A stretch of DNA of 64,000 nt from Daejeonella sp. JGW-45 (GTDB taxonomy: Bacteria; Bacteroidota; Bacteroidia; Sphingobacteriales; Sphingobacteriaceae): contig NZ_JARKNC010000002.1 in NCBI RefSeq assembly GCF_029360805.1, positions 1-64,000 on the forward strand, written 5' to 3'. The notes below the pieces were generated by a model, which saw only the letters and a list, made by a program, of their open reading frames with translations, was not told the DNA's origin and did no database searches. Shown piece by piece: positions 1 to 6,671 of the stretch. A program made the position numbers and the translations under genes. Numbering within the stretch: position 1 is the stretch's first letter; each line of letters opens with the position of its first letter.

Positions 1-70
1 GTGAATTGCTGCTTTTTCATTTTATGACATTTGAAATTAAACTTTTTGTCTAATTACTTCATGTCTTAAT

Positions 71-124
71 TTCAGGGAAGCTTACAATTTCAGGGAAGCT
101 TACAATTTCAGGGAAGCTTACAAT
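71..124. repeat. Three perfect tandem copies of an 18-bp unit
   Basis: The unit ttcagggaagcttacaat occurs three times in a row without a mismatch (71-88, 89-106, 107-124). Eighteen bases are six codons. The repeat lies in a frame that is open from position 41 through 538, where each unit would read FREAYN. No ATG is available upstream in that frame. Confidence 0.95.
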
Positions 125-205
125 AGCAATTTTAAAAGACTTATTGGTGTTTGGAAAACCACAGGCAATATCAAATCAAATCGGGGCATTGATAAATTAA
201 TTGGC

Positions 206-538
206 ATGGATAGCTACGAGCTGATACTTGACGGAAATTATATTTTGCATAAGGCAGATGTTATGATGGGAAATGAGAGGAGTGAAACTTTTGAACTTAT
301 TAAGTTGTATAGCTCATTAGACAAAGCCAAAATGCAATACTTTAACTCAAAAGGAGAAGAAGGTACCATGATAAGTTTTATTATCAACAATGAATTTAAA
401 ATTGAAGGAGCAGACTTAAAGTTTAGCGGCCTGATTAATGAAGAAAATACCAAAATAAATGGCAAGTGGTTTATTAATACAGAAAACGAAGGATGGACAG
501 ATTTTATTGATCTAAATCTTGTGAAAACGAAAATATGA
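206..538 (+). CDS. Small lipocalin-like hypothetical protein, 5' end doubtful
   Basis: This is a 110-residue protein with alternating polar and hydrophobic strands and no signal peptide from this start. The same frame stays open upstream to position 41 and reads LIGVWKTTG at about 140-166, which resembles the first strand of small lipocalin-like or DUF1579-like domains. The true N-terminus therefore probably lies upstream of ATG 206. No ATG exists there, and the 18-bp tandem repeat interrupts the region. The gene may be a 5'-truncated or repeat-damaged copy, or it may start at a rare codon. The family call is weak and the function is unknown. Confidence 0.5.
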   Translation: MDSYELILDGNYILHKADVMMGNERSETFELIKLYSSLDKAKMQYFNSKGEEGTMISFIINNEFKIEGADLKFSGLINEENTKINGKWFINTENEGWTDFIDLNLVKTKI

Positions 539-567
539 GAAAAATAATATAATCAAAAAATAGTTAG

Positions 568-597
568 GGAAAGTCCTGATAACACCGGGCTTTTCCT
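568..597 (+). terminator. Imperfect hairpin after the first gene
   Basis: An imperfect stem pairs ggaaagtcc with gggcttttcc across a short loop between the genes ending at 538 and starting at 612. The T run lies within the 3' arm. It is a plausible but weak terminator. Confidence 0.3.
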
Positions 598-611
598 TAT
601 CCAATAAAAAG

Positions 612-996
612 ATGGCAATGAATGAACCAGATTTAATTTCAGAATTTCAACACGTTGAAGATAATTTCAACCGGGCGGTTGTTACCAATGACATCTCAGA
701 AATAAAAAAATGTATAACATCTGATTGGGTATTGGTAGACAGTCAAGGTGGAATTATACAGCAAGAGCGGTTTTTTGAAGTACTGAAACAAGGGCTGCTA
801 TCCCATTCGGTGATGAGCAAAGAAGTGTTGCGGGTAAAAATGTACGGAGGTGTAGCACTGGTCTGGCCGGGGGCAAAATACCGGAACCTGGCAAGGAGAA
901 CCAATGGAAGCTGATGAATGGATTACAGATGTGTACAAAAAAGACGGTGACGAATGGTTGTGTGGACTGACCCATTTGACCCCGGTAAAAAAATAA
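612..996 (+). pseudogene. NTF2-like/DUF4440 protein gene with a frameshift
   Basis: The first frame encodes an NTF2-like (SnoaL/DUF4440) N-terminal part and ends at a stop at 912-914. The C-terminal part of the family fold continues in another frame, from about 867 to a TAA at 994-996. There it reads NTGTWQGEPMEADEWITDVY and ends in LTHLTPVKK. The two parts join near 860-868, around the G-rich run ctggccgggggc, where about two bases appear to be missing (or one is extra). NTF2-like proteins of this size are usually small enzymes or ligand-binding proteins. The gene is probably inactive unless the indel is a sequencing error. Confidence 0.7.
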
Positions 997-1002
997 TTAG
1001 TT

Positions 1003-1362
1003 ATGGTAATAGTTGAAAAATTGCTGAAACTGGCACTTTCCTTTCCCGAAACGACGGAAGAGCCCCACTTCGAAAAGACTTCTTTCAGGGTGAAGAAAAA
1101 AATATTTGCAACGTATGATGATAAGCTAAAAAGAGTTACCGTCAAGTTATCAGAAATAGATCAGGATATTTTTTCTTCCGCAGATAAATCTGCCATTTAT
1201 CCGGTTAAAAACAAGTGGGGCAAGCAGGGCTGGACTATAATAGAGCTCGAAATGGTAAGTTGGGAGCTTTTCGTTGAAGTTTTGACAACGGCGTTCTGCG
1301 AAGTCGCACCCGAAAAACTAGGCGCCTTAGTTAGATCAGACAAAAATGGACTAAATAAATAA
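1003..1362 (+). CDS. MmcQ/YjbR family protein
   Basis: This 119-residue protein has the MmcQ/YjbR (DUF419) layout: an N-terminal segment with LALSFPETTEEPHFEKTSFRV, a central strand region with KIFATYDD, and the C-terminal NKWGKQGWTIIELEMVSWEL. Members adopt a CyaY-like fold and are often annotated as putative DNA-binding proteins, but their biochemical role is not established. The gene starts 6 bases after the frameshifted NTF2-like gene and is followed after 12 bases by a GNAT gene, so it probably shares their transcript. Confidence 0.85.
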   Translation: MVIVEKLLKLALSFPETTEEPHFEKTSFRVKKKIFATYDDKLKRVTVKLSEIDQDIFSSADKSAIYPVKNKWGKQGWTIIELEMVSWELFVEVLTTAFCEVAPEKLGALVRSDKNGLNK

Positions 1363-1374
1363 ATATACGCTTGC

Positions 1375-1869
1375 ATGGCCATTGAATTTACTGATATAAG
1401 CAACCAAAAGCTACTATTAAAACGGCTAACTGAAAAAGATGCTATTGCATTTCACAGTTTGTATTTCCAAAAAGACGGGCAGGAAAGTGAAAAAGTCGAA
1501 TCAAAGGAGAACAGCAGAGCAGCTTTCGAGTTTACTGAAAATATCATTTCACAATGCAATGATATTTTCACAATACGCACCACCGTAAACCCAGAAAAAA
1601 TCATTGGAGATTGCGCATTGCACCATTGGGACAAACTGAGGAACGAAATTGAAATCGGCGGCTCCCTGCTTCCCGACTATTGGGGAAAAGGTTTGATGGC
1701 AACAGCCTTTCTCTTATTGATCCCCTATGCACAGCGGGAATATGCAATAAACAAAGTCGTAGCGAATACAACCGCTGAAAATATAAACGCATTAAATTTC
1801 GCCGAAAAACTAGGTTTCAGAATAGTAGGAACGATGGAAAACAATGTACTGTTAGAAAAAGATTTATGA
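1375..1869 (+). CDS. GNAT family N-acetyltransferase (RimJ/RimL type)
   Basis: This 164-residue protein has the GNAT fold. The acetyl-CoA pyrophosphate loop is visible as LPDYWGKGLMATAF (about residues 100-113), followed by the family's C-terminal NALNFAEKLGFRIVGT. This layout matches RimJ/RimL-type acetyltransferases, which transfer acetyl from acetyl-CoA to protein N-termini or small amines. The substrate cannot be read from sequence. It is a single-domain cytoplasmic enzyme in a run of unrelated small accessory genes on the same strand. Confidence 0.88.
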   Translation: MAIEFTDISNQKLLLKRLTEKDAIAFHSLYFQKDGQESEKVESKENSRAAFEFTENIISQCNDIFTIRTTVNPEKIIGDCALHHWDKLRNEIEIGGSLLPDYWGKGLMATAFLLLIPYAQREYAINKVVANTTAENINALNFAEKLGFRIVGTMENNVLLEKDL

Positions 1870-1901
1870 GGTTTTCTGGCAAATTAATTTAAGACCGAAC
1901 A

Positions 1902-2279
1902 ATGACAAAACGTGAAGAAATTATAAAAAATTATGTTGACGGCTATAATGCATTCGACATTGACAAGATGGTCCGGGATTTTAACGAAGTTATCATTTTT
2001 AAAAACATCAATAATGATGAGGTTACGATGGTGTTAAACGGGATTGAAGCGTTTAGAAAACAAGCTGACCAGGCAAAATCCTATTTTGAAAGCCGGCTGC
2101 AAACCATAAAATCTTTCAAGCATAAGGGCGATACCACCGAAATTGAAATAGATTACATTGCAACTTTAGCTTCTGATCTTCCCAACGGATTAAAAAAAGG
2201 CGAGCAAATTGATTTAAGCGGAAGATCCATATTCAAATTTTCTGAGGATCAAATTGTTGAGTTAATCGATATAGCTTAG
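1902..2279 (+). CDS. NTF2-like (SnoaL) family protein
   Basis: This 125-residue protein begins with the helix motif IIKNYVDGYNAFDIDKMVRDF and ends with strands typical of the NTF2/SnoaL cone-shaped fold. Such proteins serve as ligand-binding domains or small hydrolases, cyclases and isomerases. No catalytic residues can be assigned here. It is the second NTF2-like gene in the first 2.3 kb and, unlike the one at 612, it is intact. Confidence 0.75.
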   Translation: MTKREEIIKNYVDGYNAFDIDKMVRDFNEVIIFKNINNDEVTMVLNGIEAFRKQADQAKSYFESRLQTIKSFKHKGDTTEIEIDYIATLASDLPNGLKKGEQIDLSGRSIFKFSEDQIVELIDIA

Positions 2280-2321
2280 TAAGCGGTACAGATACGAACC
2301 ATTTAAAAAATTGATCTGACA

Positions 2322-2672
2322 ATGACAATTGAAACACACCATATCAACAATTTAAAAATAGCTGAAATTATTTCTGACGACATTGTTTTAAGATCTGTTG
2401 AAGATGGATTAGATTTATTGGGCAATCTATATTATCAGGGATTTGATAAAATATTTATTCATGAAAAAAACATTACGCTCGATTTTTTTGACTTGAAAAC
2501 AAAACTCGCAGGTGAGGTACTTCAAAAATTTGCTCAGTATCGAATGCCATTAACCATTATAGGTGATTTTTCAAAATCCGAAAGCAAGAGTTTAACGGAC
2601 TTTATCTATGAAAGCAACAAAGGCCGACAGATCAATTTCGTTGGCTCTCTGTCGGAAGCAATAAAACGATAA
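2322..2672 (+). CDS. DUF4180 domain-containing protein
   Basis: This 116-residue cytoplasmic protein matches the DUF4180 pattern. It has a conserved DGLDLLGNLYYQGFDKIFIHE segment near the N-terminus, split here by many aliphatic residues, then FFDLKTKLAGEVLQKFAQYR, and a C-terminal NFVGSLSEA tail. The function of the family is unknown. It is a common single gene in accessory regions of Bacteroidota and Firmicutes. Confidence 0.8.
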   Translation: MTIETHHINNLKIAEIISDDIVLRSVEDGLDLLGNLYYQGFDKIFIHEKNITLDFFDLKTKLAGEVLQKFAQYRMPLTIIGDFSKSESKSLTDFIYESNKGRQINFVGSLSEAIKR

Positions 2673-2769
2673 CTCATCGGTACTTTGGGATTTGCCATTT
2701 TAATAAAAGAAATCTGATTTCGAAAGTGAAACACAGCAAAATAAATGAAAAACATGTAAATAAAATACG

Positions 2770-3336
2770 ATGAGAAAAGTAATTGCAACAATCAATACGA
2801 CACTAGACGGTGTTTGCGACCATACCGCAGGAATTCCTGATGATGAAATACATCAACATTACACAGATTTACTGCGCCATGCGGATGCTATTCTGTTTGG
2901 TAGGGTAACGTATCAGCTTATGGAATTTTGGCGGACTTTGGTTGAAAAACCCTCCGGCGAAAAGTCAATGGACGACTTTGCCGCGGTTATAGATAATATC
3001 CCAAAAATTGTTTTTTCCCGAACCCTCGAAAGCGTAGACTGGAAAAGTGCAAGGTTGGCGGATCAGAATATAGAAAAAGTGATATTAGAACTTAAACAGC
3101 AACCGGGGAAAGACATTCTTATTGGTAGCCGAAGCCTAATTTTACAACTAATGAAACTTGATTTGATTGATCAGTACCATCTTTGTATACACCCTATGGT
3201 GGCAGGAGGCGGTTTGCCGTTGTTTGAAGACATAGACAGAACTGTTTTTAAGCTCAATAAAACAAAAATATTCGGCAATGGAGCCGTAATGCTTTACTAT
3301 GAACCGACAAAGAAAAGCGCTACAAACGGCCAATGA
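2770..3336 (+). CDS. Dihydrofolate reductase-like protein (RibD C-terminal domain)
   Basis: This 188-residue protein starts MRKVIATINTTLDGV and carries HADAILFGRVTYQLMEFW and KQQPGKDILIGSRSLILQLM, the marks of the RibD_C/dihydrofolate-reductase-like family that binds NAD(P)H. Family members reduce pteridine- or pyrimidine-type substrates, but free-standing copies like this one rarely have a known substrate. The length is normal for the family. It is followed after 34 bases by a Crp/Fnr regulator gene. Confidence 0.85.
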   Translation: MRKVIATINTTLDGVCDHTAGIPDDEIHQHYTDLLRHADAILFGRVTYQLMEFWRTLVEKPSGEKSMDDFAAVIDNIPKIVFSRTLESVDWKSARLADQNIEKVILELKQQPGKDILIGSRSLILQLMKLDLIDQYHLCIHPMVAGGGLPLFEDIDRTVFKLNKTKIFGNGAVMLYYEPTKKSATNGQ

Positions 3337-3370
3337 CATCATCATGTTAACCATCTTATAACAAAGAGAA

Positions 3371-3937
3371 ATGTCAGAGAAGTTACAATCGGTGCTCAAA
3401 ATGTTTTCCGACTTTGACGAAAACGAGCTTGTTAGAATATTTAGTTGTTTTAAGCGAAAATCCGTCAGCAAAAATGATGTTTTATTGCATGAGGGAAGCA
3501 TTTGTAAAGAATTTTACTTTGTGAAAACCGGTTGTGTCCGTATATTTTTTGTAGATAAAAACGGGCATGAAAAGACAAGATACATTATGCTTGATAATCA
3601 TATTGGAACAGCTTTAACAAGTTTCATTTCTCAAAATCCCTCCGTAGAAATGATAGAAGCTCTTGAAGATACCGAGCTTTTAGCAATCAGTCATGCGGAT
3701 TTTTATCGGCTGAATAGCCAAATGGATAATTGGAGAAATTTTTATCAGCGAATTTTGGAAATGGCTTATTCGTTTCAAAACAGGAAAATTGAGCAAAGGG
3801 TAACCCTAACAGCAAAGCAACGATATGAAATTATTTTGAATGAAAATCCTGCCTTAGTTCAACAGGTATCCAACAAGATATTGGCGTCTTATCTGGATAT
3901 CCGGGAGGAAACTTTAAGTAGGCTTAAATCAAAATAG
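3371..3937 (+). CDS. Crp/Fnr family transcriptional regulator
   Basis: This 188-residue regulator has an N-terminal cyclic-nucleotide-binding-like beta barrel (about residues 10-115, with KNDVLLHEGSICKEFYFVK). A short C-terminal helix-turn-helix ends in NKILASYLDIREETLSRLKS, the usual Bacteroidota form. The effector is unknown, and the barrel lacks an obvious cAMP-binding signature. It may regulate the adjacent DUF1761 and YciI genes, but no operator could be identified. Confidence 0.88.
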   Translation: MSEKLQSVLKMFSDFDENELVRIFSCFKRKSVSKNDVLLHEGSICKEFYFVKTGCVRIFFVDKNGHEKTRYIMLDNHIGTALTSFISQNPSVEMIEALEDTELLAISHADFYRLNSQMDNWRNFYQRILEMAYSFQNRKIEQRVTLTAKQRYEIILNENPALVQQVSNKILASYLDIREETLSRLKSK

Positions 3938-4008
3938 AACGATTTTGACCTATGTCAATAGCAATATGTGTAAGACTAAGCATTTTTGCATTTACAAAAC
4001 GCAATGCA

Positions 4009-4440
4009 ATGCAAAAACTCACACAACACAATTATTGGATAATAATCGCAACGGGACTGATAGCATTTGTCCTCAGTGGAATTTGGTACAGCCCAATGGT
4101 TTTCGGTGAAGTATGGGAGACTTACCGAAACCCGCCAAACCCCGAAATACCCAGATGGACGATGGCGTTTGCTCCCTTAAGAGAATTGATTGTTGCATAT
4201 GTGCTGGCGAAATTAATTCTGCTATTGAATTTATCACAATATAAAGACACATTAAAGCTGGTTTTTCTATTGTGGATTTCCTTTCATGCTGTTGGAATGG
4301 CGGGAGCAGTTTTATGGGATCACATGCAATGGCAGTTAGGTGCTGTGCATGCTGGCGATTGGTTAATGAAAATGACATTTATGGGAATTGTGTTGACCAA
4401 ATGGCTTAATAAGAAATCAATATCATTAAATAATCAATAA
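4009..4440 (+). CDS. DUF1761 family membrane protein
   Basis: From ATG 4009 the protein has 143 residues and about four membrane segments. It begins MQKLTQHNYWIIIATGLIAF and carries SGIWYSPMVFG, which is typical of DUF1761. An upstream ATG at 3952 would add 19 residues of unrelated sequence and leave the gene almost abutting the Crp/Fnr gene, so the downstream start is preferred. The function is unknown. The stop is one base away from the next gene. Confidence 0.78.
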   Translation: MQKLTQHNYWIIIATGLIAFVLSGIWYSPMVFGEVWETYRNPPNPEIPRWTMAFAPLRELIVAYVLAKLILLLNLSQYKDTLKLVFLLWISFHAVGMAGAVLWDHMQWQLGAVHAGDWLMKMTFMGIVLTKWLNKKSISLNNQ

Positions 4441-4441
4441 T

Positions 4442-4795
4442 ATGAAAGAATTTGTTTTATTGTTCCGAATGGACATAAAGAGCGCAGAAGCACAGCCTTC
4501 AAAAGAGCAAATGGAAATTTACATGAAACAGTGGATGGTGTGGATCAACGATATCGCAGAGAGAGGTATGCTCGCCGATGGTGGAAATCACTTTTCAAAA
4601 GATGGAAGAGTCCTAAAACCCAATGACAGAGTTATTCATCAACCTTATATTGCTGATGATGTATCGGTAGCGGGCTATATAATTATCCTGGCTGAAAACT
4701 TAGACGAAGCAACTAAAATAGCTAGGAAATGTCCAATACTAAATGGTCAAAACACAAGTGTTGAAATCAGGGAAACAGCAAAACCCGGCGAATAG
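4442..4795 (+). CDS. YciI family protein
   Basis: This 117-residue cytoplasmic protein begins MKEFVLLFRMD and has the YCII-related (DGPF) pattern: a helix MEIYMKQWMVWINDIAERGML, a glycine turn DGGNHFS, and AGYIIILAENLDEATKIARKCPIL. The fold is a ferredoxin-like dimer. Members are described as possible small-molecule enzymes, and free-standing ones are often linked to ECF sigma factors. No sigma factor adjoins this one. It is translationally close to the DUF1761 gene before it. Confidence 0.85.
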   Translation: MKEFVLLFRMDIKSAEAQPSKEQMEIYMKQWMVWINDIAERGMLADGGNHFSKDGRVLKPNDRVIHQPYIADDVSVAGYIIILAENLDEATKIARKCPILNGQNTSVEIRETAKPGE

Positions 4796-4801
4796 AAATC
4801 T

Positions 4802-5332
4802 ATGCGAAATACGAAAAAACCATATAAACGAGATATATTAAATCAGATTATAAATTTTTTCTGGACGGCACTCTGTTTTTCTCCTGTATTTTGGTTTTGG
4901 TTTCAGGAAGGAATAGACAATATTTACTTTTATGTATTTCTTGGCGTAGCGTTATTTTTTGGGGCTCTTCCAGGGAAGATATTAAGTAAGTTTACGTTAA
5001 GTGCAGATAAAAAGGTTTATGAAAAATATGGGATAAAATTCATCAGAAAATTTGTTCAAAATGGAGATATAGTCAATTCCCGAACAAACGGGCTCGGAGC
5101 CCCGTCAATAAAGGGTAAAGCTAAAGCGAGGGACTATTTGAAAACAATTGCCATGTATGAACGCTACCATTGGATCTGTCTGCTCTTTTTTCTATTGACG
5201 ACCATTTATGGTTTTTTCAATGAACATTTTCTTTTGGGATTTTCTATTTTAGCAGCAAATTTTTTATACAACCTTATTCCAATCTTTTTACAGCAATATA
5301 ATAAAATCAGAATTAAAAAAATAGTGGATTGA
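4802..5332 (+). CDS. Hypothetical integral membrane protein
   Basis: This 176-residue protein has two hydrophobic segments near the N-terminus (about residues 18-60) and two near the C-terminus (about 122-163), separated by a basic soluble stretch with KKVYEKYGIKFIRKFV. No family could be assigned. The central stretch faintly resembles small membrane acyltransferases of the carotenoid-ester (CrtO-like) type, but this is not strong enough for a call. It is the last gene of the plus-strand run and is followed by a convincing terminator. Confidence 0.65.
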   Translation: MRNTKKPYKRDILNQIINFFWTALCFSPVFWFWFQEGIDNIYFYVFLGVALFFGALPGKILSKFTLSADKKVYEKYGIKFIRKFVQNGDIVNSRTNGLGAPSIKGKAKARDYLKTIAMYERYHWICLLFFLLTTIYGFFNEHFLLGFSILAANFLYNLIPIFLQQYNKIRIKKIVD

Positions 5333-5366
5333 ATTTGTAAATACTCTAACAAATATAAAATCTTTG

Positions 5367-5396
5367 AAAGTATAGTGTTTGAGCACTATACTTTTT
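5367..5396 (+). terminator. Rho-independent terminator
   Basis: A perfect 11-bp stem (5367-5377 with 5384-5394) with a 6-nt loop is followed by T-rich sequence, 34 bases after the stop at 5332. It closes the plus-strand gene run. Confidence 0.85.
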
Positions 5397-5525
5397 ATTG
5401 ACTAAAGATCTATAAGGAAATATGTTACTAAATGGTTACCAGTTATATATTACATTCATGTAAGATATTTTTTAAAAATCCAATTGAAGTTATATTAATC
5501 TTTTTGAAAAAAGCCCTAAAATGTA

Positions 5526-5555
5526 TTGCCCATTGGGTTAAATTGGCTATATTTG
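5526..5555 (+). promoter_or_regulatory. Consensus Bacteroidota housekeeping promoter
   Basis: TTG at 5526-5528 and TATATTTG at 5548-5555 are separated by exactly 19 bases, matching the Bacteroidota primary sigma consensus (TTG-N19-TAnnTTTG). The predicted start of transcription is near 5562. No convincing reading frame follows, which suggests an RNA gene. Confidence 0.75.
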
Positions 5556-5561
5556 CACCAT

Positions 5562-5727
5562 CGAATCACAAATTATATGTGAGGAAAACGGTGAGTAGTT
5601 CTTCAACAAAGAAGTCAGTTTATTGATTAATAGATATTTGAAGGGTAATGGATTCGTCCTGCCACCCCGACAAAAACCAGTTCATCTGGATGCAAAAGCC
5701 TCTAAATATCATTATTTAGAGGCTTTT
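5562..5727 (+). ncRNA. Candidate small RNA containing a tRNA-Pro-like 3' end
   Basis: The segment between a consensus promoter (5526-5555) and a strong terminator (5694-5727) is about 165 nt long and has no convincing coding frame. Bases 5657-5672, tcctgccaccccgaca, match the T-stem 3' arm and acceptor 3' arm expected for a tRNA-Pro. The matching 5' half (cggggtg...) is absent, so this is not a functional tRNA. It could be an expressed small RNA, a decayed tRNA gene, or an attachment-site remnant left by integration into a tRNA 3' end. The rest of 5333-5921 shows nothing that could be called a gene. Confidence 0.4.
5694..5727 (+). terminator. Strong Rho-independent terminator
   Basis: A perfect 15-bp stem (5694-5708 with 5713-5727) with a 4-nt loop ends in TTTT. 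It could work in both directions because the 5' arm begins with AAAA. It closes the candidate small RNA. Confidence 0.85.
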
Positions 5728-5921
5728 CTGCTTTTAAACAGTTCATATTAATCCGTTTCAATCCATACTTTCTCCAGATGAAAGAAATCCTTGCCACGGA
5801 ACAATCAAAAACTATTATTATAACCGCAAGTCAGCAAGCAACAAGCGTCCAGTCTATTAATGATGGCGAAAAACTGTCGTCGAAGCTAGAACTAGCTTCA
5901 AAAATATAACGCCATTCGCAA

Positions 5922-6107
5922 TTGTCCAAAGTTGATTACTCACAAGAACACATTCAGAAAGTTAATTCATATTTTACGACGGAAGTTGGAGATTGGAAGC
6001 ATATTAGTTACTCATCTCGATTGGCTAAAGTGGCTAAGCCGGACCTTAACCTTGGTTTAAGACCTGTGTGTTTACTTAAAAAGGAAATACACCAACTATC
6101 TGACTAA
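5922..6107 (+). pseudogene. Possible fragment of a methyltransferase-like gene
   Basis: A TTG-initiated frame of 61 codons reads EHIQKVNSYFTTEVGDW, which resembles the N-terminal helix of class I SAM-dependent methyltransferases. It stops before any nucleotide-binding motif, and the 3' end overlaps the convergent AraC gene. It is at best a short remnant. A perfect 8-bp hairpin (5882-5889 with 5892-5899) lies just upstream. Confidence 0.2.
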
Positions 6108-6670
6108 ATAATTTTATCAATGGCCTTTCTGCTGGATCGCGACTTTTTAAAAGCTGATGGTGTCTGTCCGGTAGTCTTTTTAAATTGTGATGAAAGGTGT
6201 GCGATACTGCTATATCCTAACTGATTGGCTATCTCTCCCAGGTTTAATTCATTGTAGAAAAGCAGTTCCTTTACCCGTTCTATTCTTTGCCTGATTAAGT
6301 ATTTTTCTATAGTAACACCCTCCACCGACGAAAATAAAGTGCTTAAATAATTATACTCATGTGAACATTGTTCAGCGATTAGTCTGGACCAGTTCACTTT
6401 TGCGCCTACGTCTGCAAAGTTGTAGATTCTGCTGATGATCAGATTTTTTATCTGTTCAACGAGTTGGGTCTTAGTGTTATCTAATAATTCGAATCCCAGT
6501 TTTTTAAACACACTATTTAAGGAAGAGAGCTTCTCAGGATCAACGCTCTCCTCAGTAAGTTTTACTATCCCCAGTTCAACGGAAACCGGGTGAAGGTCAA
6601 ATCCCTGAAGCTCCTCCTTAACAACTTTAATACACCGGTCGCAAACCATGTTTTTTATATACAACTCCAT
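6104..6670 (-). CDS. AraC family regulator with N-terminal heavy-metal-binding domain
   Basis: This 188-residue protein starts MELYIKNMVCDRCIKVVKEE, a heavy-metal-associated (HMA-like) segment with Cys10 and Cys13. It ends in an AraC-type double helix-turn-helix (about residues 105-180, with LGEIANQLGYSSIAHLSSQF). A metal-binding N-terminus on a DNA-binding domain suggests a cytoplasmic copper or silver sensor. The gene begins 1 base after the copper ATPase gene and is the last gene of the efflux operon, so autoregulation is likely. Its target site is unknown. The inverted repeat upstream of 16268, 17979 and 42214 is the obvious candidate, which is an inference. Confidence 0.85.
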   Translation of the reverse strand: MELYIKNMVCDRCIKVVKEELQGFDLHPVSVELGIVKLTEESVDPEKLSSLNSVFKKLGFELLDNTKTQLVEQIKNLIISRIYNFADVGAKVNWSRLIAEQCSHEYNYLSTLFSSVEGVTIEKYLIRQRIERVKELLFYNELNLGEIANQLGYSSIAHLSSQFKKTTGQTPSAFKKSRSSRKAIDKII

Positions 6671-6671
6671 T

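Noticed and set aside
206-5332. Integron-like cassette array of small genes
   Set aside because: No palindromic attC-like elements or integrase are visible between the genes, and most spacers are too short (1-97 bases).
5432-5626. 64-codon plus-strand ORF
   Set aside because: It overlaps the consensus promoter, has no family features, and is AT-driven.
5650-5672. Functional tRNA gene
   Set aside because: Only the acceptor and T-arm 3' side is present. No 5' acceptor, D-arm or anticodon arm could be folded upstream.
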